From assembly GCF_000423205.1 (NCBI RefSeq), contig NZ_AUHN01000012.1, forward strand, positions 1,148-65,147: a stretch of 64,000 nt of DNA, read 5' to 3'. Both the position numbers and the translations under genes were made by a program. The notes under the pieces are model-generated. The model saw only the letters and a list, made by a program, of their open reading frames with translations. It was not told the DNA's origin and made no database searches. Each line of letters opens with the position of its first letter. Positions within the stretch are counted from its first letter, which is position 1. Below are positions 1-7,607 of the stretch, piece after piece. Source of the DNA: Jonesia quinghaiensis DSM 15701. Lineage in GTDB: Bacteria; Actinomycetota; Actinomycetes; Actinomycetales; Cellulomonadaceae.

Positions 1-1192
1 TGTATGCTCCCCGCACTCGCGGGGATGAGCCCTGCATCTGGTGAGCATCCTCTACAGCGCGCAAATGCTCCCCGCACTCGCGGGGATGAGCCCAATGGAG
101 AACACCCACGTTGCGGCCCGCTCGAATGCTCCCCGCACTCGCGGGGATGAGCCCTCGCCCGCCGCGTGTGCGCTTCTTGGCGAAACATGCTCCCCGCACT
201 CGCGGGGATGAGCCTAATCACAACGCCCGGCGGTAAATCAAGAAGATATGCTCCCCGCACTCGCGGGGATGAGCCCGCCGCATTAGATGGGTGTTTAAGT
301 GCCATTAGATGCTCCCCGCACTCGCGGGGATGAGCCCCAGCTTCGGCGAGATGGGCGCAATCTTCAACAATGCTCCCCGCACTCGCGGGGATGAGCCCAA
401 CTGGTTCCCGGTAGTCCTTCTGTTTGGCTGATGCTCCCCGCACTCGCGGGGATGAGCCCGAAATCAAAACCGCACTACTCGCCCTCGCCGCATGCTCCCC
501 GCACTCGCGGGGATGAGCCCCGAGTCGTAAACAATGTTGCCCGCCCGCAAGTATGCTCCCCGCACTCGCGGGGATGAGCCCCAGGTCGGATTCGCCGCTT
601 TAAGGTCATCCCAATGCTCCCCGCACTCGCGGGGATGAGCCCCAATCCAAGGGCTGAGATACCCGGAAGGCACCATGCTCCCCGCACTCGCGGGGATGAG
701 CCCCATGCTCACCTGCACAATCACAATCTGGCTACATGCTCCCCGCACTCGCGGGGATGAGCCCGCCAAGCAAATCGCATTCATGGACGCGCACGCATGC
801 TCCCCGCACTCGCGGGGATGAGCCCGGGCAAAACTACGCCGCGAGCGTCACCATCAAATGCTCCCCGCACTCGCGGGGATGAGCCCTTCTTGATTACACG
901 TGCCGAGAACTCCGGTGAATGCTCCCCGCACTCGCGGGGATGAGCCCCCCGATTACTCTGCCGGCGGTGTGGTCCGCGCATGCTCCCCGCACTCGCGGGG
1001 ATGAGCCCCCCCGTCGACCTTGCGCATGATTCTGACACTGAATGCTCCCCGCACTCGCGGGGATGAACCCCTTGGGATCACACTGGGGGCATTTGGTTTT
1101 CTATGCTCCCCGCACTCGCGGGGATGAGCCCATGACCGGCTACATCAAGCGCCAAGTGCCACTATGCTCCCCGCACTCGCGGGGATGAAACC
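1..1192 (+). CRISPR. Type I-E CRISPR array, trailer-side part (20 repeats, 19 complete spacers)
   Basis: A 29-bp repeat begins at positions 4, 65, 126 and so on every 61 bp to 980, then at 1042, 1103 and 1164. Spacers are 32 nt, except one of 33 nt at 1009-1041. The repeat has the I-E stem CCCCGC...GCGGGG and the typical GATGAGCC end. Read on the plus strand, this end lies away from the leader, so the leader should be to the left, outside the window. Three bases before the first repeat belong to a spacer, so the array continues leftwards. Repeat 1042 has one change (GAACCC) and repeat 1164 has two (GAAACC); such drift marks the trailer end. No cas gene lies in this window. The spacers look like coding-type sequence but I cannot assign a source. 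Confidence 0.97.
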
Positions 1193-1225
1193 CATCTGAC
1201 TTGGTTTCAAGAACTACTTCAAATT

Positions 1226-1254
1226 GTGTTCCCCGCACTAGCAGGGTTATCTCG
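1226..1254 (+). repeat. Decayed terminal CRISPR repeat
   Basis: In register with the array, 62 bp after the last clear repeat, the sequence GTGTTCCCCGCACTAGCAGG keeps the first half of the I-E repeat but has lost the 3' half. It begins GTGTT, like the classic I-E repeat, rather than ATGCT as in the rest of the array. It is best read as the oldest, eroded trailer repeat following a 33-nt spacer at 1193-1225. Confidence 0.7.
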
Positions 1255-1788
1255 CTAGTGCGAACCGCATCCTGCTCATTGCGCCGTTATGGAAGCTGGG
1301 CAGGGTGCGGCAACTTTCCTTCACGCAAACGAAGGGGAGTGCGCTGTCAGGCTTGCTGCGGCCACTATCCCTGGAGAACATTAATCGCTCCTGTATTTCG
1401 CGAAGGTACTCCCCGAATCTGGGCACGGTGAAAGCGAGAACGCTAGGTTCCGGTGAGAACAGAATCCCCTTCCCTAAGAGCGACTCGCGTACTGAAGAGA
1501 TCCCGCGAACGTCCTTCTTCCCAAGCCGTGAGGCGTACAGGCTTTCACGGATATAAGTTCGTGTTTTCTTAGCACAACCGGTAGCCGCTGATCATCTCGA
1601 CAGGGGGTTACCCCTGCGATTCAGAGGGACGCTTACTTTCCAGCTCGATCCCACTAGACTCCTTCTAAGGTCTTCTAAGGTCTTCTAAGGTCTTCTCACG
1701 ATGCCCGCTTCTCAAGCCTGCTCGACTTCGTTATTGGGATCCCCCCGTTTCATTTGGCGGTTGTCTATTTTTGGAGTGTGTTGCGCGA
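1255..1788. other. Non-coding stretch after the CRISPR array
   Basis: I see no convincing gene here. The only regular structure is a short tandem array of a 10-bp unit, TCTTCTAAGG, at 1661-1696: one unit with one change, two perfect units and a 6-bp partial. Its role is unknown; it could be slippage-prone DNA or a cluster of binding sites upstream of the lipoprotein gene. Confidence 0.4.
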
Positions 1789-2424
1789 ATGGCAGAACAA
1801 AGCGGTAAACATGTCGTGCTGCCGGTGCTTTTCGTTCTTGGGCTATTGCCCTTACTCCAAGGGTGCGCCCCGGAATCAACGGAGGAAGACCACCCGTATT
1901 ACTTGAATTACCGTGACACTAAGCAGGCGCTAGCTCGTGTGGTGGAAGCTAGGCCAGATGACCTGTTTGTTTTCCCGACTGATGCACCCGAGGGTGTTAA
2001 CGACATGACGAGTTACACCAATAACGAGCACTTAAAGCAGATGTTCTACGTGTATCAGGGCGTCAGAGTTGAGTCTTGTATTGCTGTCTCGCCGGAGGAA
2101 TGTTCCGAACGCGGGGAAGGCGAAAGTGAGTACCTGATTGCTTCGGGGGTTGATGGTGATAAAAAGTGGCGAGTGTTCGCAACCGCTACCACAGGCGGTC
2201 TTGTAGCTACTGAATTAGGTGGTCGCTCGTCTGCCGCTGATGTTCCTTCGCCGCCGGAAGAGTGGGGTTCAATGGATTCCCCACCTCAGGTGCCACAGCC
2301 CAGTGAATCCGTTGACCGGGTTTTGGAGTTATGGGCTGGGTACACGTTCACCACTGAGAGTGAACCCGCATGGATCACCGAGTACGCGCAAGACCCACCC
2401 GTCTGTGAGCCTGAATGCTACTGA
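1789..2424 (+). CDS. Putative lipoprotein of unknown function
   Basis: A 211-residue protein starting at ATG 1789, preceded by GGAG at 1773-1776. An in-frame TTG at 1771 lies before this RBS and is less likely. The N-terminus has a basic stretch, a hydrophobic core and a lipobox ending LLQGC near residue 25, so it is probably exported and lipid-anchored at that Cys. The mature part is acidic, with paired cysteines (ESC...EEC near the middle; VCEPEC at the end) that could form disulfides. No enzyme motif is visible and I do not recognise the family. Its last 17 codons lie in a 130-bp sequence repeated at 4078-4207, so the gene end marks the border of an apparent insertion. Confidence 0.7.
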   Translation: MAEQSGKHVVLPVLFVLGLLPLLQGCAPESTEEDHPYYLNYRDTKQALARVVEARPDDLFVFPTDAPEGVNDMTSYTNNEHLKQMFYVYQGVRVESCIAVSPEECSERGEGESEYLIASGVDGDKKWRVFATATTGGLVATELGGRSSAADVPSPPEEWGSMDSPPQVPQPSESVDRVLELWAGYTFTTESEPAWITEYAQDPPVCEPECY

Positions 2425-2500
2425 TCGAGCAGCGTCGTCGCGTGGAGCGCACTGTTGCACTCTGTTTTTGGCTTTATCGGGAGCCCAAGCCCGCCGCAGC
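2371..2500. repeat. 130-bp direct repeat, copy 1 (left border of the ATPase segment)
   Basis: Identical to 4078-4207 at 126 of 130 positions, by my alignment. This copy contains the lipoprotein's last 17 codons, the 49-bp gap after its stop, and, on the minus strand, a stop plus about nine codons matching the end of the DUF1772 gene whose full version sits next to copy 2. Copy 1 therefore keeps the intact lipoprotein side and copy 2 the intact DUF1772 side, as expected if a segment was inserted between them with duplication of the junction. Confidence 0.9.
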
Positions 2501-2807
2501 CGGTTGGCGGGTAGTTTGGAAGACGCTAGAAGCTCATCGAGCGCGGTAATGACTTTTGTTGATGCGAGGTAGGGGCCGCATTGTTGTGATGACGAGGGTA
2601 CCGGTGGTGCGGGTGGTACGGGGTTCACAAGGGTTTGGCTTGAGTGTGTTTTGGTCAGGAACGCCCTCTCTGTAGCGGGCTGAGAATGGTTAAGAAAACT
2701 TAGAAGTTCCTAAAACAGCTCTAGGTGACTGCTTGACACTTTTTGAGAGTTGCTGTGGCTCACAAAAAATGCGCAGTTTACAGGTAACTGTGATCCACAG
2801 TTCGTTG
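2501..2807. other. Non-coding left part of the inserted segment
   Basis: No convincing gene. The right half (about 2680-2800) is A+T-rich and has a perfect TTGACA at 2733-2738 without a matching -10 at normal spacing. A small inverted repeat, CAGTT...AACTG, lies near 2775-2790, with a further ACAGTT just downstream. A minus-strand reading frame here runs into copy 1 of the repeat and looks accidental. Confidence 0.35.
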
Positions 2808-2849
2808 CCTCGGTATAAGTCTGTATAATTATCCCGACTTATACCGAGG
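2808..2849. promoter_or_regulatory. Perfect 14-bp inverted repeat bracketing a TATAAT box (probable operator/promoter)
   Basis: CCTCGGTATAAGTC at 2808-2821 and its exact reverse complement at 2836-2849 flank a 14-bp spacer containing TATAAT at 2824-2829. Transcription would start near 2836, giving a leader of about 21 nt that includes the right arm and the RBS (GAGGGGG just before ATG 2857). A dimer bound to both arms would cover the -10 box, so autoregulation by the ATPase or a host factor is plausible. The -35 (around 2801-2806) is poor. Confidence 0.65.
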
Positions 2850-2856
2850 GGGCTTC

Positions 2857-4020
2857 ATGGCCGTTACACCCAACCCGTTCACTCCAGCTTTCGGGATCAC
2901 ACCACCCAAGATTGTTGGTCGTGAACTCTTTGTTGAGGACTTTGCCGAGGCTCTTGATTCGGGCCCGGGTAGTCCTTGCCGTGCAATCCTCGTCACCGGG
3001 GATAGAGGGACAGGCAAGACGGTGACCCTCAACCTCTTCGAAGAAGAGGCTCTTAAGCGTGATTGGGTTGTTATCTCCGAGACCCTGCGCGCGCGACTAG
3101 TGGACGACCTTGTTGAGTCTGTGCTTCCTCGCATCCTTGCGACGGAAAAGCCCAAGCCCGAAGCGTTCTTCTCCGGGCTTAGTTTTCCGTTCGTCGGTGG
3201 CGGGGTGAACCGTGAGAAAAATGAGGCGTATCCCGTGAAAGAAACGGTCAGGACCCTCGTTTTCGATCTTGCCGCCGAGTTAGACAAACAAGAGCGTGGC
3301 CTACTGGTCTCGTTGGACGAAGTCCACCTTGGGTACGAGGACGATCTTGTGCCTATCGTTCAAGTTGTGCAGCACGCCTTCCGCCGTGGGCTACCCGTTG
3401 CTTTTGTCGCGGCAGGGCTCCCCGAAGCTGTCAAAGACGTGCTAAATGGCGATGTATTAACCTTCCTCCGCAGGGCCGAGCGAATGACAACTCGATACCT
3501 GACAACTGAGGAGGCGCTGACTGCGCTATCGGAACCTCTTGAGCGTGCAGAGGTTAAAGTCAAGCGCCAGACCCTTCGAGAAATCGCTGAGACCACCGGC
3601 GGATATCCATTTTTTGTGCAGTCGGCAGGCCACGAACTGTTCCGTGCCGCCCGAGAAAACGAGTGGACCCTTGAGGGCAAGGAAGACGTTGTTGACCAGG
3701 CCATGGACAAAGCGAAAGAAAGGCTGTTTCAGGCAGTTCACGACCATGAGACTGCCGGGCTCAGTCCAAACCTCACTGAGTACCTTCTAGCTATGCGGAA
3801 CGCGAACTCTGCTACCGAGATAGCGCAGATCCTTGGCAAAAAGTCCTCCACGTCCACTTCGAGACAACGGGCGCAACTGATCGCTAAGGGGTTGATCAAG
3901 GCGACCGGTCATGGGCGCGTTGAGTATGCTTTACCGTTCTTCCGTGAGTATCTTACGGCGCGGCATGACGTGTTCGATGATCTTAAACCACCCCGCACGA
4001 GTGCGAGGAAGCGCCGTTGA
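2857..4020 (+). CDS. AAA+ ATPase (Orc/STAND-like) with C-terminal winged helix
   Basis: 387 residues. Walker A is GDRGTGKT near residue 49. Walker B/sensor is LLVSLDEVHL near residue 150, followed by alternating beta strands and helices of the AAA core. The last 90 residues look like a winged helix (NSATEIAQILGKKSS, a recognition-helix pattern, then AQLIAKGLIKATG). Such stand-alone actinobacterial ATPases are usually annotated only as 'ATP-binding protein'; their substrates are unknown to me. The start has a strong RBS. The gene is alone between the two 130-bp repeats, with no transposase or integrase beside it, and sits behind a perfect operator-like palindrome. A regulatory, defence or DNA-transaction role is possible, but the sequence does not decide. 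Confidence 0.85.
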   Translation: MAVTPNPFTPAFGITPPKIVGRELFVEDFAEALDSGPGSPCRAILVTGDRGTGKTVTLNLFEEEALKRDWVVISETLRARLVDDLVESVLPRILATEKPKPEAFFSGLSFPFVGGGVNREKNEAYPVKETVRTLVFDLAAELDKQERGLLVSLDEVHLGYEDDLVPIVQVVQHAFRRGLPVAFVAAGLPEAVKDVLNGDVLTFLRRAERMTTRYLTTEEALTALSEPLERAEVKVKRQTLREIAETTGGYPFFVQSAGHELFRAARENEWTLEGKEDVVDQAMDKAKERLFQAVHDHETAGLSPNLTEYLLAMRNANSATEIAQILGKKSSTSTSRQRAQLIAKGLIKATGHGRVEYALPFFREYLTARHDVFDDLKPPRTSARKRR

Positions 4021-4077
4021 GTAAATAAAAGGTGCTTCAATGCCCTCGGTAGGGTTGGGCAGTCAAGGGGGGACCCG

Positions 4078-4207
4078 TGGATCACCGAGTACGCGCAAGA
4101 CCCACCCGTCTGTGAACCTGAATGCTACTGATCGAGCAGCATCGTCGCGTGGAGTGCACTGTTGCACTCTGTTTTTGGCTTTATCGGGAGCCCAAGCCCA
4201 CCGCAGC
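4078..4207. repeat. 130-bp direct repeat, copy 2 (right border of the ATPase segment)
   Basis: Matches 2371-2500 at a fixed offset of 1,707 bp with four transitions. It contains a severed copy of the lipoprotein's last 17 codons, including the stop, and the true 3' end of the DUF1772 gene on the minus strand. No terminal inverted repeats are visible at the inner edges (2501 and 4077), which argues against a simple insertion sequence. Confidence 0.9.
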
Positions 4208-4618
4208 TACCCCTACGGATGCTGCGGCGGCGAGTGCTCGGAGTGTGTTCCATCTGGTCCAGTGTTGTGCGTAGTGGGGCCAGTAGTGGGCTCCTTGGGT
4301 GTTGAGGGTGCGGTTGAGGGGGACGTTCGCGGCGATGGTGATGGCTGTGGTGAGCAGGGAGGCCCCTGCGACGATCAGGTCTGTTGTGTTGCCGTGTTGT
4401 AGTGCTGTTATGCCCAGGGTGGTTGTGGTGATTGCTGTTCCGGCGAAGAGGACGATGAATGGGCCGCTTTCGGCTGCCCGGTTGATGTGGTTCATGGTTG
4501 TGGTGGCGTCGGTGTTGTTGAGTTGGCGTAAAGCTGGGATCACCATGACTGTGAATGCGGTGTAGACGCCGCCGAGTAGTCCTGTTCCCACCACGGTGAT
4601 GGTGTTGATCATCCCCAT
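4181..4618 (-). CDS. DUF1772 (anthrone oxygenase-like) membrane protein
   Basis: 145 residues with four predicted membrane segments: an N-terminal TVVGTGLLGGVYTAFTVMV helix, two central helices, and one close to the C-terminus. The pattern and length fit DUF1772 proteins; some family members are linked to quinone or anthrone chemistry, but no activity can be read here. The start overlaps the stop of the upstream NmrA-type gene by 10 bp, so the two are co-transcribed and probably act together. The 3' end lies in the 130-bp repeat shared with the lipoprotein locus. Confidence 0.75.
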   Translation of the reverse strand: MGMINTITVVGTGLLGGVYTAFTVMVIPALRQLNNTDATTTMNHINRAAESGPFIVLFAGTAITTTTLGITALQHGNTTDLIVAGASLLTTAITIAANVPLNRTLNTQGAHYWPHYAQHWTRWNTLRALAAAASVGVAAVGLGSR

Positions 4619-5415
4619 GCTCCGGCCATGGCGGTGCGTTGTGCGTAGGCGTGGAAGGGTGCTGGTGGCCTTCCGAGGAGTCGTTGGATGCCGTTGGTGA
4701 GTGTTGCGTTGCGGCCGTCGAGGATTTCTGTGAAGAGGTAGGCGAGGGGTTCTGCTTCTTCGGGTGGTACGCCGTCTTGGGTGAGGTCGGCGACGAATGT
4801 TGGGACGTCGACTGTTTCAAAGGTGACGGGGCGGCCCATGGCGTTGTGGAGGATTTCTGCTGCTTGGGTGAAGGTGAGGAGTTCTGGGCCGGAGAGTTCG
4901 TAGGTGTTGTTGTCGGGTTCGTCGTGGGTGAGGGCGTGTACTGCTGCGTCGGCGACGTCTTCGAGGTCGACGAATGCTTCTGGGGTGTCGTTGGCTGGGA
5001 GTTTGAGGTGGCCGCGGGTTACTGGTCCGTGGAGGAAGTGTTCTGAGAAGTTTTGTTGGAACCATGAGCAGCGCAGCACGGTGGTGGGTAGGCCGCTTTC
5101 GCGCAGTGCGTTTTCGCTGTGGCGGGCTCCTTCTTCGCCGCGTCCGGAGAGGAGGACGAGGCGTTCGAGTCCTTCGTGTGCGGCGAGGTGGCCGAGGGTT
5201 GCCATTTTTTCGGGGACGCCGGGGAATGCTAGGTCTGGGGTGAAGCATACGTATGCTGCGGTGGCGCCGTGGAGGGTTGGTTGCCAGGTGTTGGGGTTGT
5301 TCCAGTCGAAGCCGGTGCGTCGTGATGCGAGGCGTGGTGTGTGGCCTTGGGCGGTTAGTCGGTCGTTGATGCGGGAGCCGGTGTGTCCGGGGCCGCCGAG
5401 GATCAGTGTGTTCAT
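4609..5415 (-). CDS. NmrA-like NAD(P)-binding Rossmann protein
   Basis: 268 residues. The N-terminal ILGGPGHTGSRI loop is a GxxGxxG-type dinucleotide site, followed by SRR, typical of NADP(H)-preferring NmrA/atypical SDR proteins. The middle has LVLLSGRGEEG and the VLRCSWFQQNF motif common in this family, and there is no classical YxxxK pair. Proteins of this type act as quinone or ketone reductases or redox sensors. It precedes and overlaps the DUF1772 gene and is divergent from an AraC-type regulator 72 bp away, a frequent arrangement in which the regulator controls the oxidoreductase operon. Confidence 0.82.
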   Translation of the reverse strand: MNTLILGGPGHTGSRINDRLTAQGHTPRLASRRTGFDWNNPNTWQPTLHGATAAYVCFTPDLAFPGVPEKMATLGHLAAHEGLERLVLLSGRGEEGARHSENALRESGLPTTVLRCSWFQQNFSEHFLHGPVTRGHLKLPANDTPEAFVDLEDVADAAVHALTHDEPDNNTYELSGPELLTFTQAAEILHNAMGRPVTFETVDVPTFVADLTQDGVPPEEAEPLAYLFTEILDGRNATLTNGIQRLLGRPPAPFHAYAQRTAMAGAWG

Positions 5416-5487
5416 GTCTCTACTTCACCCCAATATCGTCAGACGCTGAATAGGTGATACTCCATGAAACCTTTGTGATCGTCTAGC

Positions 5488-6432
5488 ATGTTGTGTATGG
5501 ACCCTCTCGCTCACTACCTTGCTGGCCCGCGCGCTACCCGCGCTTTTGCCCTCATGATGCATATGGGTGGCCGGTGGGGGATCAGTATTCGTGATGAATC
5601 TGCCCTGACCGTCATTGCCGTGGTGGAAGGCGCCACGTGCGTTGACGGCACGCTCCTTTACCCCGGTGATGTGGCGCTTGTGCGCGGCCCAGACCCCTAC
5701 CTCCTGACTGATGCGGATCAAAGCCCGGCGAGCATCGTTATTGATCCTGGTCAACATTGCCGCACACTGGATGGCCGTGACCTGCGGCAAGAGTACCGGC
5801 GTGGGATTCGCCGGTGGGGTAACGCTGAGCAGGGGGACACTACCGTGCTGGTTGGTACTTATGAACGGCCTGACGACGTTGGTGGGTTGGTGGTCAGTTC
5901 CCTGCCGCGCCTTGCTGTGGTGCGCCGGGAACATGCCGAGTCAAGCATTGTTGATGTGCTTGCTCAGGAGATTTCCCACGACGGCCCTGCGGGACAAATC
6001 GTGGTTGACCGGCTTCTCGATGTCCTGGTGGTCAGTACTGTGCGGGCGTGGTCTGCTACCGCCGCTGGGCAAGACCACCACACCTGGTTGGCGTGCAGCG
6101 ACCCGGTGGTGGTGCACGCGTTGGAGCTTATCCATGCGGAACCTGGCGCATCGTGGACGGTAGAGAGGTTGGCCCGGCAGGTGAATGTGTCACGGGCATC
6201 GTTTGCGGCGCGGTTCCGGGCGGGCGTGGGCCAAGCACCCATGGCTTACCTCACCCGGTGGCGCCTGACTCTCGCCGGTGACCTGCTCCTTACGCCCACA
6301 AACACGGTTGCTGCGGTGGCGCGCACGGTGGGGTATGACAACCCGTATGCGTTTAGTACTGCTTTCAAGCGTCACACCGGGGTGACTCCCAGCGACTACC
6401 GGCATGGCAAAGAGCTGGCAGCAGTGTCATGA
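5488..6432 (+). CDS. AraC-family transcriptional regulator with N-terminal cupin
   Basis: Up to 314 residues. The first 180 residues form an AraC-binding cupin-like domain (PGDVALVRG is the usual cupin strand-turn). The C-terminal 100 residues carry two helix-turn-helix motifs, the second with VARTVGYDNPYAFSTAFKR followed by GVTPSDYR, diagnostic of AraC/XylS proteins. ATG 5488 is the longest start; ATG 5497 (MDPLAHYL) matches the usual family start better, and neither has a clear RBS. It is divergent from the NmrA-DUF1772 operon and probably controls it. Confidence 0.88.
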   Translation: MLCMDPLAHYLAGPRATRAFALMMHMGGRWGISIRDESALTVIAVVEGATCVDGTLLYPGDVALVRGPDPYLLTDADQSPASIVIDPGQHCRTLDGRDLRQEYRRGIRRWGNAEQGDTTVLVGTYERPDDVGGLVVSSLPRLAVVRREHAESSIVDVLAQEISHDGPAGQIVVDRLLDVLVVSTVRAWSATAAGQDHHTWLACSDPVVVHALELIHAEPGASWTVERLARQVNVSRASFAARFRAGVGQAPMAYLTRWRLTLAGDLLLTPTNTVAAVARTVGYDNPYAFSTAFKRHTGVTPSDYRHGKELAAVS

Positions 6433-6540
6433 GTGGGCATGCTTCACCAGCGCGCTGACGGCTGTGACCGCCGCAAAAAGGCGGCGGGCAGCGCCTCGGA
6501 CAGACTGCTTGCCGATGCGTGGGAGCGTGCGGGGAGTTCG

Positions 6541-6831
6541 TTACGCTGGAGCGTCGTCGATTTGTTGTTTTAGTTTTATTCCCAGTGGCGTACGGGAATA
6601 ATCAATGTGAGGCGACTGTGAACCAAACGGCACAAAGAAACCTTTTTTGCGGAGGTATTCTTTGTCTCGCTTAGCGAAAGCGATCTGCGACGTTGTTTCG
6701 AGGTTGGCTCGATCAAGCTCCTCTTGAGCTTGGACGCGCAAGCTCTGCAAATTACTAATAACAACCGCAGTGCATCTTTCATGTGCAAACCCGTGAGCCA
6801 CAATTTCCTCCGCAATAAAAAGGCACAACAC
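6541..6831 (-). CDS. Small hypothetical protein, possibly a gene remnant
   Basis: A 96-residue frame, lower in GC than its neighbours. Part of it reads like real protein (EELDRANLETTSQIAFAKRD, charged and helical), while the start region is doubtful and no RBS is evident. I do not recognise the family. It may be the truncated end of a larger lost gene or foreign DNA. The flanking 6433-6540 and 6832-7098 show no gene; a TTGACA at 6982-6987 has no clear -10 partner. Confidence 0.3.
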   Translation of the reverse strand: MLCLFIAEEIVAHGFAHERCTAVVISNLQSLRVQAQEELDRANLETTSQIAFAKRDKEYLRKKGFFVPFGSQSPHIDYSRTPLGIKLKQQIDDAPA

Positions 6832-7098
6832 AAAGTAGCTTGTGGCGTATGTACTGTTCGTTCAGTGCCCGCCACGTGGGGCTTTCTCCATCAAGCATCT
6901 CCTAGTCGCCAACGCCACACCACCCTCAGTGCGGGTGATCCTTCGTTTTCCGCCCCCGTGCAACATGATTCATGATGCGCCTTGACATAGAGTGAAGGTT
7001 AAGGAGTTCGCTTGAAAACTTTACTTTCTTGGCGAACTACTTAAACGCATCAGTGTTTTTACATGCATTGTTTGTTGCTATATCACAAGGGGGTGAGC

Positions 7099-7476
7099 GT
7101 GTTGTTGAAAAAGAAAGTATGCCGTGTTGAAGGATGTCCATCACCTGTAAGAGCGCGATTGTTATGTAATCGTCACTATCAGCAGGCGCGGCGTGGTAGC
7201 CCATTTTCCTCACCCACGCCTGACGCAACTAAAGATCTGCAGCGTCATGGCTCTCCTGATGGTTTCGGCAGATTCGGCCTGTTAGATGAGGACGACCTGC
7301 TCGTGAAGTGCCATGAGTGTGGGCACTGGGTACACAGTCTCGCCCACCACGCGATTTTCGCGCATTCGATCACGGCCCGTGAATACCGGCAACGCCACGG
7401 CTTACCCCCACGGCAGCCGTTGCTTTCCAAAGCTGCGCATCAACGGCGTCAAGAGTCGTGGCATCAAGTCGGCTAG
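7099..7476 (+). CDS. Small zinc protein with MucR/Ros-like C-terminus
   Basis: About 125 residues from the chosen GTG 7099, which follows AAGGGGG with usable spacing; an upstream ATG at 7063 lacks one. Two metal-binding parts are visible. Near the N-terminus is a Cys-rich CRVEGC...LLCNRHYQQ module. In the second half is CHECG...LAHHAIFAH followed by TAREYRQRHGLP, which closely resembles the zinc finger and following helix of MucR/Ros regulators. It is therefore probably a DNA-binding protein, possibly from a phage or mobile element. It stands alone, followed by a hairpin. Confidence 0.65.
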   Translation: MLLKKKVCRVEGCPSPVRARLLCNRHYQQARRGSPFSSPTPDATKDLQRHGSPDGFGRFGLLDEDDLLVKCHECGHWVHSLAHHAIFAHSITAREYRQRHGLPPRQPLLSKAAHQRRQESWHQVG

Positions 7477-7523
7477 CGCCGAGGCTGCGCCACAGGGGCA
7501 GCGTTATGAGGCAGCACATGACT

Positions 7524-7558
7524 GTGGGCCTACCTCAAAAGTTATGAGATAGGCCCAC
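7524..7558. terminator. Hairpin between convergent genes
   Basis: GTGGGCCTA at 7524-7532 pairs with TAGGCCCAC at 7550-7558, with an inner CTCA/TGAG pairing. There is no long T-run. It lies between the MucR-like gene and the convergent GH64 gene and could serve either. Confidence 0.5.
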
Positions 7559-7607
7559 CGTGATTCGCGGTCACACGGTTGTGAATGTCCTGTTCACCGG
7601 TGTGTGG

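Noticed and set aside
464-1038. Minus-strand open frames with repeated SPRVRGA / AHPRECGEH peptides across the CRISPR array
   Set aside because: They are translations of the CRISPR repeats in different frames; no RBS, and the 61-bp periodicity explains the pattern.
1201-1556. Two overlapping plus-strand frames just after the array
   Set aside because: The first begins in the decayed repeat region; neither has an RBS, protein-like composition or a recognisable domain.
2733-2738. TTGACA as the main -35 of the ATPase gene
   Set aside because: No -10 lies at 16-18 bp; the TATAAT in the palindrome is about 85 bp downstream, so this box is probably chance.
2501-4077. Insertion sequence or integron cassette around the ATPase gene
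   Set aside because: No transposase, integrase, terminal inverted repeats or attC-like structure is visible, and the flanking duplication is far longer than an IS target duplication.
4125-5248. Long minus-strand frames rich in His, Arg, Pro and Thr over the DUF1772/NmrA genes
   Set aside because: Low-complexity shadow translations of the real genes in a second frame.
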